A DNA stretch of 64,000 nt from Tillus elongatus (taxonomy: Eukaryota; Arthropoda; Insecta; Coleoptera; Cleridae). Shown here piece by piece: positions 10,146-21,589 of the stretch. Within the stretch, counting starts at the first letter, position 1, and the number at the start of each line of letters is the position of its first letter. The position numbers and the translations under genes were made by a program. The notes beneath the pieces were generated by a model. That model saw only the letters and a list, made by a program, of their open reading frames with translations, ran no database searches and was not told the DNA's origin. Where the stretch lies: assembly GCA_964006375.1 (NCBI GenBank), contig OZ023265.1, forward strand, positions 13,503,993 through 13,567,992, read 5' to 3'.

Positions 10146-11344
10146 AATTAATAGACACATAACAAAGAAAAGATTAGTGCAATGCCCGACATTGAGGAAA
10201 CATAAAATAGAGAAGAAATTTGTTTGCCTACCTTTTGAACCGCGTATCACAAGGGGTCTCGAGCGGATTTTTGAGAAAGCCGATTTGTAGGTAACTTTTT
10301 CGACAACAAATAATTCAAAAAATTCAAAGGTAATACGAAAGATAAACATAAAGCCACTGAAATGTCGTATATGTATGAGATATGTTGTAAATATTGTAAT
10401 CTTAAAAACGTTGTGAAGAGTAAAAGAACTACTGATTTGGGGTCTCCAAGTAAACTTATTAGTACTTGTAGTTCTAGTTAAGGGTTGGTTGGGTTTTGCA
10501 GCAATACAAAAGAAACAAATTTGTATGCCTTGATCTGGCTATTTCTTATAGCGGTGGATACGGGCAAGTTGGGGTGTTGTAGTTGGATACCGGGGCCCCA
10601 ATCTTGATTTGATCAACACTTAATGAAAACGCTAGTCCTACTTGAAAATCTTATCACGCATCCATTTAAAAATGTGTATTCTCTGGTCACTATTTTGAGC
10701 TAAAAAATTCAGTCTACGAGGTCGTTGTCCTTTCTTTATATCCGGGGAGAAACCTAAATTACTGTTAGACAAAAGAACATAAATTTTCTTTGTTCAAAGA
10801 AATAAATTCTAAACTTTGAGACTCCTGTTTGGATAAACGTAGAGCTTCACTGTTTTAAGAGAAAACACTATTTTAACCCCTGTATATAAATGATACAAAC
10901 TTAGATTAAGGGTCCAAGTAGAACGTAACAAATTCCTAAAATTCCAGGCGTTTTCCAGATTGGTAGGTCAACGCACTCAAAACCCTAAAGCACTAACGCT
11001 AATTTCCACTCACATTGAGATAATATGTTTAAATGGAATAAAAGAGACTCGCAGAGATAATACCTTTGTGGTCACTCTGCAAATGGTTTTCTACGCGCTC
11101 AGATATGTATGTTCTTGAGGATTTGCAGACAATAAATTTAAGGAAATTGAGTTACAAGTTCGACCTTGAAGATTTGTTGTGTTATGTATAATATGTTGAG
11201 GAGTTTTGTCAGTTGGGGTAATGGAAATCTCAGTTTGTATAACCACGAGTTAATAGTGTTAGAAATTAAATTATGCATACAGACCCCTGTATTTTCTGTA
11301 CACATCTGAAAACAGTGTTGCATTGTTTTTGCATACAAGCTGGC
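10146..11344. other. Unassigned stretch with one short shared repeat
   Basis: No gene recognised. A ~75-bp segment at about 10530-10605 (agcggtggata...ggttggg-like...ccggggccccaatct) resembles 21500-21575 just upstream of the Penelope-like frame, so it may be a 5' fragment of that family. Confidence 0.4.
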
Positions 11345-11485
11345 TTGTTAATATTATTTTAGTGGATTTTCTTTAAAAAAATATTCACTGATGAGGAGAT
11401 CCCGACTTTTGAATATTGAAAAAATTTCTTCAAATGAGCGCGAACTAGGCCCCCTAGAACCCATATCCAGGGTCAGTTTCAATTT

Positions 11486-11584
<99 letters not shown>

Positions 11585-12120
11585 TGAAATGTCAAAATTG
11601 GCACCATTTAAGCAGAAACCTGAAAAAATATGGGTTACGTAAAGAGTGTTTTGCAAACCCTTGAGTTCGAGCTTCAACCACCATTGCCCTTCATTTTACT
11701 AAAATATTTGCAGAAAATTCATTTCAAATAGACTCTTTCTCTGATGCTTTGGCGGTAGTTTTAATTAAGTTTATGGTTTAACGGTCTATAATTTTTAGCT
11801 AATCTTCGTAGAAAAAATTCGTTAATGAGCATACCGCGACTTTTGAATTTTAAAAATATTTCTTCAAAAGAAGGCAAACTAAGGCCGCTAGAATCAATAT
11901 CCGGGTTTACATTCTGTTTACATATATACAGAGTGACGCATTTCTACGGTAAAGCCCAATATAATTGTTATTATGCAAGAAAAAATTGTATACGTTACTT
12001 ATGGGGTGTCTTGAGCTGCATTTTATAAAATTATTTTGACAATCACAATGTGGCCCATAAGTCATTGGTGATACCTACAATTTTTTTGGAACATTCTTTA
12101 TTTTTAGGCAGTTGTCATCG
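11345..12120 (-). repeat. Long TA-core repeat, reverse orientation
   Basis: Read on the minus strand it has blocks in the order ggcccataagtcattgg, a gtcttgagctgcattt-like block, acgcatttctac, (TA)-poor spacer, gcgcaaact-type box, AGACTCTTTCTCTGATGC and caaaattggcaccat. The array (TA)n at 11493-11581 is followed by the terminal module with catatccagggtc and gagatcccgactttt. The hairpin at about 11345-11395 is degraded (ttagtggattttctt / aatattcactga). It overlaps two shadow frames. Confidence 0.7.
11493..11581. repeat. (TA)n array inside TA-core repeat
   Basis: About 90 bp of alternating TA between the two conserved arms of the reverse-oriented TA-core copy. Confidence 0.98.
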
Positions 12121-12144
12121 AAATATGATGCATGTTTGTAAAAA

Positions 12145-12473
12145 AAGTCGAGACGCAGTAAGTGCGTTTTGGTATCAAATTTTCAATAAATGCTTCAAAA
12201 TTCAATAACTCAATTTGCTATTAATCTAAGGTTCGTCGGCTAGATAAACGAGATTTTACCGTATCACAAAGAGCTTTTTAATGGCAAACACGTATGAGAT
12301 AAATAAGTTTATCATAGCAAGTTATAACGTAGTAAGTGCGTTATGATAGTGAAGTTTCATGAAAATTTGATGAAAAACTAAAACTAGTTAAATTTAAATT
12401 CTATTACATGGTGCAGTCGTTATAACACAACTTACGCACAGAGTTTTATGAATAAATAACAAGTTCGCGACGC
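12145..12473 (+). repeat. Degenerate GACGCAG-type terminal fragments
   Basis: Two left-end motifs occur here: agacgcagtaagtgcgtt at about 12153 and taacgtagtaagtgcgtt at about 12325. Each is followed by the gaattttcat-like box. They keep the ACGYA/TGCGT stem. They look like remnants of the same family as 12474-12977. Confidence 0.55.
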
Positions 12474-12782
12474 AGCAAATGCGTTATGGTAGCGAATTTT
12501 CATTAAATGATTCAAATTTAAATAACTCAATTTTCTATAAACCTAAAGAGCTGAATTTTGGTATGTAGTAAGGTCTGTTTAAAGGCAACAGATCCGCCAA
12601 ATTTAATCAAAATAGGTTTGTAATTTTTGTAGATAAAAATTCTTTTTAAAAGAAAACTCAAAATTTTCTCGTAAAACCTTGTCCGATTTTTCTAGCTAAC
12701 GAACTCTGCCCAGCTATTAATAAAAGAAACGTATTTGCCGAGTTTTATCAAATTTGGTTTATTACTTTTTTATTTATCTGTT

Positions 12783-12848
<66 letters not shown>

Positions 12849-12977
12849 CATATAAAATTGAAACTGACCCTGGATAGGTTCCAGGGCTCCTAGTTCGCGC
12901 TTATTTGGAAATTTTTTTTGCAGTCTCACCATCGATACCTCTCTATTAGTGAATTTTTTTAAATAAAAATTCACAAA
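12474..12977 (+). repeat. TA-core repeat, full-length reference copy
   Basis: This copy shows the whole architecture. The left terminal hairpin ACGCA-gcaaa-TGCGT is followed by ggtagcgaattttcatt, aactcaattttctataa, an ttttctcgtaaaacc arm and ttatcaaatttgg. Then comes (TA)n at 12786-12846, acatataaaattgaaactg, ggttccagggctcc, gttcgcgctt, and a right-terminal stem tattagtgaattt/aaaattcac. No protein-coding capacity. The internal microsatellite with subterminal hairpins resembles Helitron/Helentron-associated non-autonomous elements, but I could not prove a Helitron origin. Confidence 0.75.
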
Positions 12978-13239
12978 AATGTAAATTGGCAAAGGTCAAT
13001 GATCAATGCCACGTGTATCCTTTTTATTAACATCTGCTCAAATTTGTCCAGAAGTTTTACATTTTATGGATCAAATAACATTCTTAATTAGCTCTTTTTA
13101 TTGTTTAACTTGTAACTGTAAAATACACAGTTTCCAACCAACTGCAAAATGTGAGATAAACTGCCTGACAGAAAAGGTTTCCAGAAATATAATTAATCAT
13201 TAATACTAGTGAACCTGTGCAGTGGTTGAATGTCGACGA

Positions 13240-13590
13240 TTTAATTTCTTTTTAACGCCGGCCTATATCCTCGTCTATGGCCATCACCGAAGCCAGGGAG
13301 CAGTTTCACCTCACTATCCTGGAAATTTTACCGAACTCCTGCCTTTCTGTAAGAAGAGTAGGGATCGTTAACGTGCCCAACATCACATGCACATGCGACC
13401 GATGTCTCTACGCCCCCTATGAAGGCCGGAACGTGCAGTCATTCAACTTACTCAAATACAATGCCAGAACCTCGGTTGATGTTAATTTATTACAGTTTGT
13501 ACTGACACAGTGAAAGGGAAACCTTGGGAATCTAACTCAGTACCCTTCGGTTGAGAGGCACACGTACTTACCCCTGGATCACCGAGGCTC
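13240..13590 (-). mobile_element. tRNA-derived SINE, second copy, longer
   Basis: On the minus strand it starts GAGCCTCGGTGATCCAGGGG and continues AACCGAAGGGTACTGAG with a decayed B-box GAGTTAGATTCCC. It then shares TTTCACTGTGTCAGTAC, AACATCAACCGAGG, CTGCACGTTCCGGCC and GATGTTGGGCACGTTAA with the SINE at 4902-5156. Its 3' end (ggcgttaaaaagaaatta) matches the other copy's tail. About 100 bp present here are deleted in the first copy. The 78-residue plus-strand frame (13277-13513) over it is spurious. Confidence 0.8.
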
Positions 13591-13902
13591 CGAAAATCGA
13601 CAATAATTCATTAAATAGTGTACCTATATAATCTCAGTGCGACTGTTTGAGCACAGACTGTTATGTGCTTGACATTTCACAACGGTCAGGTTAAAACTGG
13701 CACGGACTGGCGGACAGTCTGTCTAATTGAATAGCGTTGGTTTATTTATTTGTAACATATATTAACATAAATACTATCCTTCTGCACTCATTCTCCATAT
13801 GAACTTTAACCACGCCAAAACTCACACTACTCCGCGCAATGTGCGTAAAAAAGGGTACAATTTTTTTCTTCGCGTATTAACTTATAGATTAATATTAATC
13901 GC

Positions 13903-13904
<2 letters not shown>

Positions 13905-13982
<78 letters not shown>
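13905..13982. repeat. (TA)n left flank of DD41D element
   Basis: Alternating TA ending directly at the CAGGG terminus of the transposon. The array continues at 16053 on the other side, so the element split one array. Confidence 0.98.
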
Positions 13983-13985
<3 letters not shown>

Positions 13986-14401
13986 GGTCGCTGATAAGTC
14001 TGGAAACGGTCGATTATCCGGGAAAATATACAAGGTGTCGAAAAAAGTTTTATACAAAAGTTTTTGGGTTCTTCAATGTCTACTAGGCGGTGATAATTTT
14101 ATTTATACAGGGTTGGTCATACAGGCGTGGCACACCAATATTAATTTTTTTTTAATGGAACACCCTATATATTATTCGATATTTCAATCCCTCTCTTAAT
14201 TTTGAGCAACATTTATGAGAAGCATAATGTACCTAAACTCAATCGTTTCCGGGTAAAAAAATAAATAAAAATAAACGCTACTGTTTTTAAAATCTATTGG
14301 ATGAAGAACAAAAATAAATGAAAAGTAGAATATCTCTTGAAAACAATCTGTGAGTGTGAAAAGAACCGGTTGCGATGTTTTTAACATTGTTTGGAATCCC
14401 A
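13983..14401 (+). repeat. Left terminal inverted repeat
   Basis: 419 bp. It matches the reverse complement of 15638-16052 throughout with few differences, e.g. the inner end attgtttggaatccc versus attgtttgaaatcc. It presumably holds the transposase binding sites and promoter. Confidence 0.9.
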
Positions 14402-14541
14402 AGATAAGATAAGATGCCCATAAGAAACGCAGTATTATTCTTTTGTTTTAAAATGTTTCCAGGACAACGAATGTCAAACATTCATTCAGTGTCAACAGTT
14501 TTGAAACATTAGTAATTTAGTGTCAACAGTTTTTGTGCAAA

Positions 14542-15636
14542 ATGGCAAGTTTAAGTGAAACCGAACGTATCGAAATTTTAATGATGATAGGGTACGGTGA
14601 TAGAACACGAAGTTTTGCTCAAGTGGTGATTATGTTCAATGAGTTGCATCCTGAGCGGGAATCGATCTCCAAATCCACAGTTTCGAAAACTTTGCATCGT
14701 TTTCACGAAACTGGCGGTATCAAGGATAAACCTAGAACTGGAAGGCCAGTAACCGTTACAAATGAAGAAAATTCTTTGAATGTAATATTGGATGTGGTGG
14801 AAAATCCGAAAACTTCGGCACAGCAATTGGCTTTAAATCACAATATGAGTCGATATTCAATTCAAAAGATTACGAAGCGGGAAAAGTTCCGTCCATATAA
14901 AATTCATTTATTGCAAGAACTGAGTGAAGACGATTTTGATCGCAGAATCGAGTTCTGTGAACTTATTATGGAGAAGTTACGCCAAAATTTTAACTTTGCC
15001 AACCACATTTTGTTTTCCGACGAATCTACATTTTGTTTGAATGGACAAGTCAACCGACACAACTGTAGGTACTGGTCAGACGAAAACCCACATTGGATGG
15101 AACAAATTCACACCCAAAGACCGCAAAAAGTAAATGTTTGGTGTGCTATTATTGGTGGACATATCATAGGACCTTATTTTATACACGGTAATTTGAACTC
15201 TGCTCGATATTTGACACTTTTGCAAGAATCAATTGTTCCAGACGTTAGTCGATTATTTCCGAACACTAACGACCCAAATCTACCAGCGGAAGAAATATGG
15301 TTTCAGCAGGATGGGGCACCCCCTCATTTTGGAATTGAGGTACGGGAATATCTGAATCAAACCTTTCCTGGCAGATGGATAGGGCGCAGGGGAACTATTG
15401 AATGGCCAGCTAGGTCTCCCGACATGACGCCGCTTGACTTTTTTTTGTGGGGTCATGTAAAAAATTTAATTTACCAAAATAGACCGCAGAATATTGAAGA
15501 GTTGCAAGCAAGGATTGTGCATGAAATTAATAACATTCCTCAAAACGCTCTTGTAAATGCAGTGCAATGTTTTGTTAAGCGAATTCATTATTGTCAGGAG
15601 GTCAATGGAGAACACTTTGAACATCTTATAAAATAG
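14542..15636 (+). CDS. DD41D mariner-type transposase, intact (364 aa)
   Basis: Encodes the enzyme that would excise and reinsert the surrounding element at TA. From ATG 14542 (aaaATGgc), residues 1-66 form an N-terminal helix-turn-helix region (MIGYGDRTRSFAQ, STVSKTLHRFHETGG), followed by a GRP linker (RTGRPV, 66-71). A second helix-turn-helix follows (TSAQQLALNHNMSRYSIQK, about 91-109). The catalytic residues are D160 (LFSDEST), D257 (WFQQDGAPPH) and D299 (MTPLDFFLWGHVK). D257 and D299 are separated by 41 residues, which defines the DD41D group rather than DD34D mariner or DD34E Tc1. The C-terminus ends NGEHFEHLIK. Length fits the family and there are no internal stops. An upstream in-frame TTG gives three more residues but ATG is the better start. 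The stop lies two bases before the right TIR. Confidence 0.95.
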   Translation: MASLSETERIEILMMIGYGDRTRSFAQVVIMFNELHPERESISKSTVSKTLHRFHETGGIKDKPRTGRPVTVTNEENSLNVILDVVENPKTSAQQLALNHNMSRYSIQKITKREKFRPYKIHLLQELSEDDFDRRIEFCELIMEKLRQNFNFANHILFSDESTFCLNGQVNRHNCRYWSDENPHWMEQIHTQRPQKVNVWCAIIGGHIIGPYFIHGNLNSARYLTLLQESIVPDVSRLFPNTNDPNLPAEEIWFQQDGAPPHFGIEVREYLNQTFPGRWIGRRGTIEWPARSPDMTPLDFFLWGHVKNLIYQNRPQNIEELQARIVHEINNIPQNALVNAVQCFVKRIHYCQEVNGEHFEHLIK

Positions 15637-15637
15637 G

Positions 15638-16049
15638 ATTTCAAACAATGTTAAAAACATCGCAACCGGTTCTTTTCACACTCACAGATTGTTTTCAAGA
15701 GATATTCTACTTTTCATTTATTTTTGTTCTTCATCCAATAGATGTTAAAAACAATAGCGTTTATTTTTATTTATTTTTTTTCCCGGAAACGATTGAGTTT
15801 ATGTACATCATGCTTCTGATAAATGTTGCTCAAAATTAAGAGAAGGATTGAAATATCGAATAATATATAGGGTGTTCCATTAAAAAAAAATTAATATTGG
15901 TGTGCCACGCCTGTATGACCAACCCTGTATAAATGAAATTATCACCGCCTAGTAGACATTGAAGAACCCAAAAACTTTTGTATAAAACTTTTTTCGACAC
16001 CTTGTATATTTTCCCGGATAATCGACCGTTTCCAGACTTATCAGCGACC

Positions 16050-16052
<3 letters not shown>
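15638..16052 (-). repeat. Right terminal inverted repeat
   Basis: About 415 bp, reverse complement of the left TIR, starting immediately after the transposase stop codon. The 144- and 92-residue minus-strand frames over it are shadows of TIR plus TA repeat. Confidence 0.9.

Positions 16053-16131
<79 letters not shown>
16053..16131. repeat. (TA)n right flank of DD41D element
   Basis: Continuation of the array interrupted by the transposon. Confidence 0.98.
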
Positions 16132-16135
<4 letters not shown>

Positions 16136-16345
16136 TCCCATCGGTGTGAGGACGAAAGATAGCTCCTCACCAAGGCTATATTTTGAAATGTGGTTTTCGC
16201 GAGGCGATAGATGTTCCATGGGTACATATTTTAAAATTATATTCCATTCATACAGGGTGTTAATATACATAATGTTGCACCAAACTAAATTTTTTTAATG
16301 GAACGCCTTATATATTATGGCATTTTTGGAACGCCACGTCGATGC
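16132..16345. mobile_element. Fragment with mariner-type terminal motif
   Basis: CATACAGGGTGTTAATATAC at about 16250 and ttaatggaacgccttatata resemble motifs inside the TIR of 13983-16052. Probably a decayed end of a related element. No frame is recoverable. Confidence 0.45.
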
Positions 16346-16424
16346 TGATTAAACTGTCACCATGTTGTTTTGGGTTATTTTCAACCGTTCTCCAACTATA
16401 GGGAGTTAAATGTAAAAAATATTC

Positions 16425-16640
16425 GGGACGCAGCAAGTGCGTTATGGTAGCCAATTTTCGTAAGAATTGTGCACTATTATTATACGGCATATTAGTAACG
16501 TTAATACTTTAAACTTACATGGACCTTGAAGTTTGAAATCGATTGTAGAGGTCCTAGTACGCGCACATTTCAAGAATTATTTCGAAAGTGTTACCATCGA
16601 TATCTCTCTATTATCAAAAAATTTTGCATTCTAACACCTT
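16425..16640 (+). repeat. GACGCAG left end and TA-core fragments
   Basis: The left-terminal motif gggacgcagcaagtgcgtt is at about 16428. It is followed by a post-array module (aaatcgattgtagaggtcc, tacgcgcacattt, gatatctctctatta) whose closing hairpin arm is lost. Confidence 0.6.
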
Positions 16641-17469
16641 TTGAGAAACACAAAACTCAATTTACTATAAAGCTAAGGAATTAAATTTTCCTATATCCGT
16701 AGATTCTTTAAAAGAAACTTTTATTACAAATTTCATTAGAGTTATACAGAAGATATCCAGAAGGAAGCTTATTTCATATATAGAAAAGTAGAGTATCTTC
16801 CAAATTATAAACGTAGCAGTTATTTTTCTCTATTAATCGCCAGTATGATTTCGTTTTAGTCAACTAATCAAACCGGTTTTTTCAATATCAGCAATATTAA
16901 AATTATAATTTCAGACTCAAAGGTGACAAACTTATTCAGGCGTTTTAAACAGAAATGAAATCTTGTTCAAAACGTATGAAATGTGTGCACTATTGTTTCT
17001 CCAAATGTTAAAATAAAACATAAAAAACATACATTCATCAAGCTGGATTTGATCGGGTAATCTTCTGCTTAGGAGGCAAGGGCGATATCGCCGGCGCCAT
17101 CTAAGTATACTTCAACCAACGTTTTATTTGCGTGATATTTTAGATCGGCTTCATGCCCAGTATTATATTCAAAGCATACGTAATTAATTACAGAATTAAT
17201 TGAAACATAATCCCACGATTGTTTCGGTCTTATATGACGTCTTATGTTTAAGTTTAAAGATAAATGAAACTATTTTAGAATCATTTTTATAGAGATTTGG
17301 CTTGAGTTTGTTTGCATTTCTAGTATATTATACGACAACATAATATATTTAAACTGTATTTGAGGCCGCTCATAAAGCTACAAACACAGTGTCTTAATAA
17401 TTGATTGAGTCCCCCAGTTAAATAATAATAAATTGGCAAATTTTTCGTCGTGTTCGAAAAAAGCAATTG
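16641..17469. other. Unassigned AT-rich stretch
   Basis: No coding frame over 60 residues and no recognised repeat, apart from scattered TA-core-like words. Confidence 0.4.
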
Positions 17470-19095
<1,626 letters not shown>

Positions 19096-19342
19096 CAGGT
19101 AGTTGTGGGTTGAACCCATTTACCTGAAGAGACAGAGAATTGCATTTAACACGGAGTAGGTATTAAATTAAAAACTTACTTTCATTCTGTATTTGAGAAA
19201 GCTGAGCACTTCAGCGAAACTGCAGCAGTGATACATATACATTCTATAAAATAGTGAAAATCAATTTGTTCATTTACCTAAGTCAATAGATTTTAATTTA
19301 TAGTTGTCATGACTGTGTATAAATAAATACAATTTGTTCCTA

Positions 19343-19369
19343 TCTGACGATGCCGCAAAAGGGCGAAAC
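19343..19369 (+). ncRNA. Degenerate hammerhead-like motif (Penelope-type end)
   Basis: CTGACGA, then TGCC-gcaaaa-GGGC, then GAAACC. Core bases are kept (position 7 is variable in the family), but helix II has only about three pairs. Similar motifs end Penelope-like elements, so this is likely a short fragment of one. Confidence 0.35.
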
Positions 19370-19810
19370 CCATTACATAGAAGAAAACAAACACTTCTGA
19401 AACCAAAGGTGTTGAAGCTAGTGATGGGCAAAACGGTTATTTTCTATTAACAGTTGGACCTGTTAACATTATTTATTAATAGCCGTTGAAAATAACAGGT
19501 TCAGTTATTTTTCTGTTATTTTGAACTGGATAGTCGATCGATAGTATCGTACGTTCCCAAAGCTGCGAGCGAGCACACTAGTATAAATAACGTGTTAAGT
19601 GTTAAGTAATAGGTTATGGTGGACGTGCAGCCACCTAGTTGCGGAACCAAGTAGTTTGTTGTCACGCCAGCTCCAAGTAACACAAAGTGTTAAAAAAATA
19701 GAGACTGTATACAACTAACTAACAATTTAGAAAATTGTCAGCCTTGGCACATTTCTACCCCAATCTAGGGACAAAGTATGTAAGGCTAGATGCATTCTCG
19801 CAACAATTAG

Positions 19811-19848
19811 AACCGTAGACCGGTTTCGCTCTCATTAGAGCTCTTCAG
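19811..19848 (-). ncRNA. Hammerhead ribozyme-like motif, left arm
   Basis: Minus strand: CTGAAGA, helix II GCTCT-aatg-AGAGC, GAA, helix III ACCG-gtcta-CGGT, then T. All invariant core positions are met if position 7 is A. Outer bases CAATTAG and CTAATTG can pair as distal helix I, but pairing next to the core is unclear. Confidence 0.6.
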
Positions 19849-20216
19849 TACGGCATACTAATTGCAGCAAAAATGCACCAAAAATAATACGGCTATAGTA
19901 TAGCCAGCCTTTCAACACTAAGTGAGTGGTGGACGTGCCGCCACCTAGTTGCGGAACCAAGTAGTATGTTGTCACGCCACCTTGTCCCTAGATTGGGGTA
20001 GAAATGGGGCAACGCTGACAATTTTCTAAATTGTTAGTTAGTTGCATACAGTCTCTATTTTTTAACACTTTGTGTTATTTGGAGCTGGCGTGACAACATA
20101 CTACCTGGTTCCGCAACTAGGTGGCGGCACGTCCACCACTCACTTAGTGTTGAAAGGCTGGCTATACTATAGCCGTATGACTTTTGGTGCATTTTTGCGG
20201 CAATTAGTATGCCGTA

Positions 20217-20254
20217 CTGAAGAGCTCTAATTAGAGCGAAACCGGTCTACGGTT
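20217..20254 (+). ncRNA. Hammerhead ribozyme-like motif, right arm
   Basis: CTGAAGA, helix II GCTCT-aatt-AGAGC, GAA, helix III ACCG-gtcta-CGGT. It matches the left-arm copy except for loop II (aatg/aatt) and a few helix I bases. Core and both stems are preserved in the two arms. Confidence 0.6.
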
Positions 20255-20583
20255 CTATTTGTTGAGAGAATGCATCTAGCCTTAAATATGTTATTAGGTA
20301 AAGTCCGCTCTATACTGCATAGCATACCCATACATATTTAGCATTTCCAGTCTCATGTCTATTTATCCCGTTAAATTTAACAGTTGCCGATGAAAACCGA
20401 TGTTTATTCGTCGAAGCTAGTTGCAGTGGAAAAGAAACAGATACGAGTCCATATTCTAGTTTAGTCTATAACGTTATTTTGTACCTGTTATTTTTATATA
20501 TCCATAACAGGTAGTTACCGTTACGGCTGGGCAACCGTTAAAAATAACAGATTGTTAAATAACAATCCCTCACTAGTTGTAGC

Positions 20584-21289
20584 CATGGCCTCGTCCTGAG
20601 CGAATTCAGCTAAAAAATAAATTGTAGAAAAATATATTGTGCATGTACGTTGAATGTCATGCAGTGTAGATAAAGAAGTCTCTAAAAATAAACCCGATTC
20701 TCTATTCATAAGACCTTAGCTGGAAACAGAAGTGGGTGTAAAACATGTAATCAGTGGACGATTGAGTCAAAGTAAAAGAAATTCCAGCCGACTAATTTTC
20801 GAAAGACTTTTTGTTCAAGCATTTAAAAAGAAAAGAACTACAGCGCTCATTGATGTATGAGATCATAAGGAAACAAATCACAATATTCATCGAGGAATGA
20901 AATTGCACGGAAACTGTTCTACTGTTAAACCCATTTTTTTTCTTCTGATTATTGCCGTGACATAGGTCATTGTACGATTTATATTGAGGTTTGAGTATTT
21001 TCTGAAGGGCTTATGAAAAAACGAGTCATAAGATGTCACACTGCAAAGATTTATTACAATAGTCCCCTTCAAAACAGGTTAAATATAACCGCGAATAAAT
21101 CAAAATGCGGAAGTGGTTTTCCGGTAATGTAGCAGAAATGCAATACTGTTTAATTAATTTTCATGTAAAAAAAGACGAATGATATTACAGGAGTTATGAA
21201 GAATACGAGGAGGTACTGAAAATTACCACGCCTTCGCTATGCGAGCAATATTTTTTCAAAACAAACGTTTAGTCAATATTCGTAGAACA
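20584..21289. other. Unassigned stretch
   Basis: Only motif-free short frames on the minus strand. Nothing recognised until a reverse TA-core scrap at 21290-21370 (aatgaggagatcgcgactttt). Confidence 0.4.
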
Positions 21290-21387
21290 AACTCAATAAT
21301 GAGGAGATCGCGACTTTTGAATTTTGAGAAAATTCTGTAAATGAACCCAAACTAGGACCTCTAAATGAAATATACTTGGTTCTCGGG

Positions 21388-21470
21388 TTGAACCTCGTCC
21401 AGAATTTATTAAAACTCGACGTTTCGGCTCCTGTTTTGGAGCCATTTTCAAGAGGTAAAGGAAATATGTA
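21388..21470 (-). mobile_element. Penelope-type terminal fragment with decayed hammerhead stem
   Basis: Minus strand reads cctcttgaaaatGGCTCC, aaaaca, GGAGCCGAAACGTCGAG. The 6-bp helix II and GAAACGTC are intact, but the CTGANGA arm has become TTGAAAA. This box is common at Penelope-like ends. It is opposite in orientation to the coding part at 21590, as expected for the inverted partial copies these elements often form. Confidence 0.5.
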
Positions 21471-21589
21471 AGGACATGCACTCTAAGGCCTCAATCTGCC
21501 TACTTCTTAGAGCGGTGGACTAGGAAAGGTTGGGTTGTTGGGTCGATTACGGGGCCTCAATCTGCCTTTTCCCCAAATCTCTCCGGAGA

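Larger units (their letters stand above)
13983..16052 (+). mobile_element. Complete DD41D Tc1/mariner-superfamily transposon, 2070 bp
   Basis: The ends are CAGGGTCGCTGATAAGTC and its reverse complement, flanked by TA. The terminal inverted repeats are about 415-419 bp (13983-14401 and 15638-16052), unusually long for the superfamily. They run almost to the transposase stop codon. Each TIR holds internal sub-repeats, including a second ACAGGGTTGGTCATAC segment and an ATGGAACACCCTATATA box. The single gene between the TIRs is intact, so this may be a recently active copy. It lies inside a (TA)n array. Confidence 0.95.
19618..20283. repeat. Foldback of ~307-nt retrozyme-like repeat units
   Basis: A block ggtggacgtgc.gccacc + agttgcggaacca + gttgtcacgcca occurs at 19619 and again at 19926 (307-nt period). 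Starting at about 19983 the same unit runs in reverse complement to 20283 (ending at gcatctagcctta, the mate of taaggctagatgc at 19786). The unit thus exists as a partial tandem followed by an inverted copy. Each full unit contains one hammerhead-like core. No ORF. Confidence 0.8.
19419..20575. mobile_element. Non-autonomous hAT-like element with 8-bp target duplication
   Basis: The termini are TAGTGATGGGCAAAAC (left) and AACAATCCCTCACTA (right), a typical hAT-type inverted end with TAGTGA outermost. The flanks GTTGAAGC (19411-19418) and GTTGTAGC (20576-20583) match at 7 of 8 bases, the size expected for hAT. Subterminal regions contain many copies of aataacagg/cctgttatt and cggttatttt-type repeats. 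No transposase frame is present. The central 660 bp is a foldback of hammerhead-bearing repeat units (see 19618-20283). Confidence 0.85.

Noticed and set aside
10080..10349. 89-codon minus-strand frame rich in Phe and Leu
   Set aside because: Part of it is TA-core DNA read in a chance frame. There is no signal peptide or domain pattern that holds up.
11391..11677. Open frames made of poly-Ile-Tyr across (TA)n (also at 6955, 13799, 18168, 28313, 31427, 49658, 52852)
   Set aside because: They are translations of the microsatellite on either strand with short flanks, have no conserved start, and vary with array length.
13277..13513. 78-codon plus-strand frame
   Set aside because: It is the antisense of the SINE at 13240-13590.
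20887..21072. Short frames between the hAT-like and Penelope-like elements as genes
   Set aside because: All are about 60 residues, without motif, codon bias or neighbouring support.
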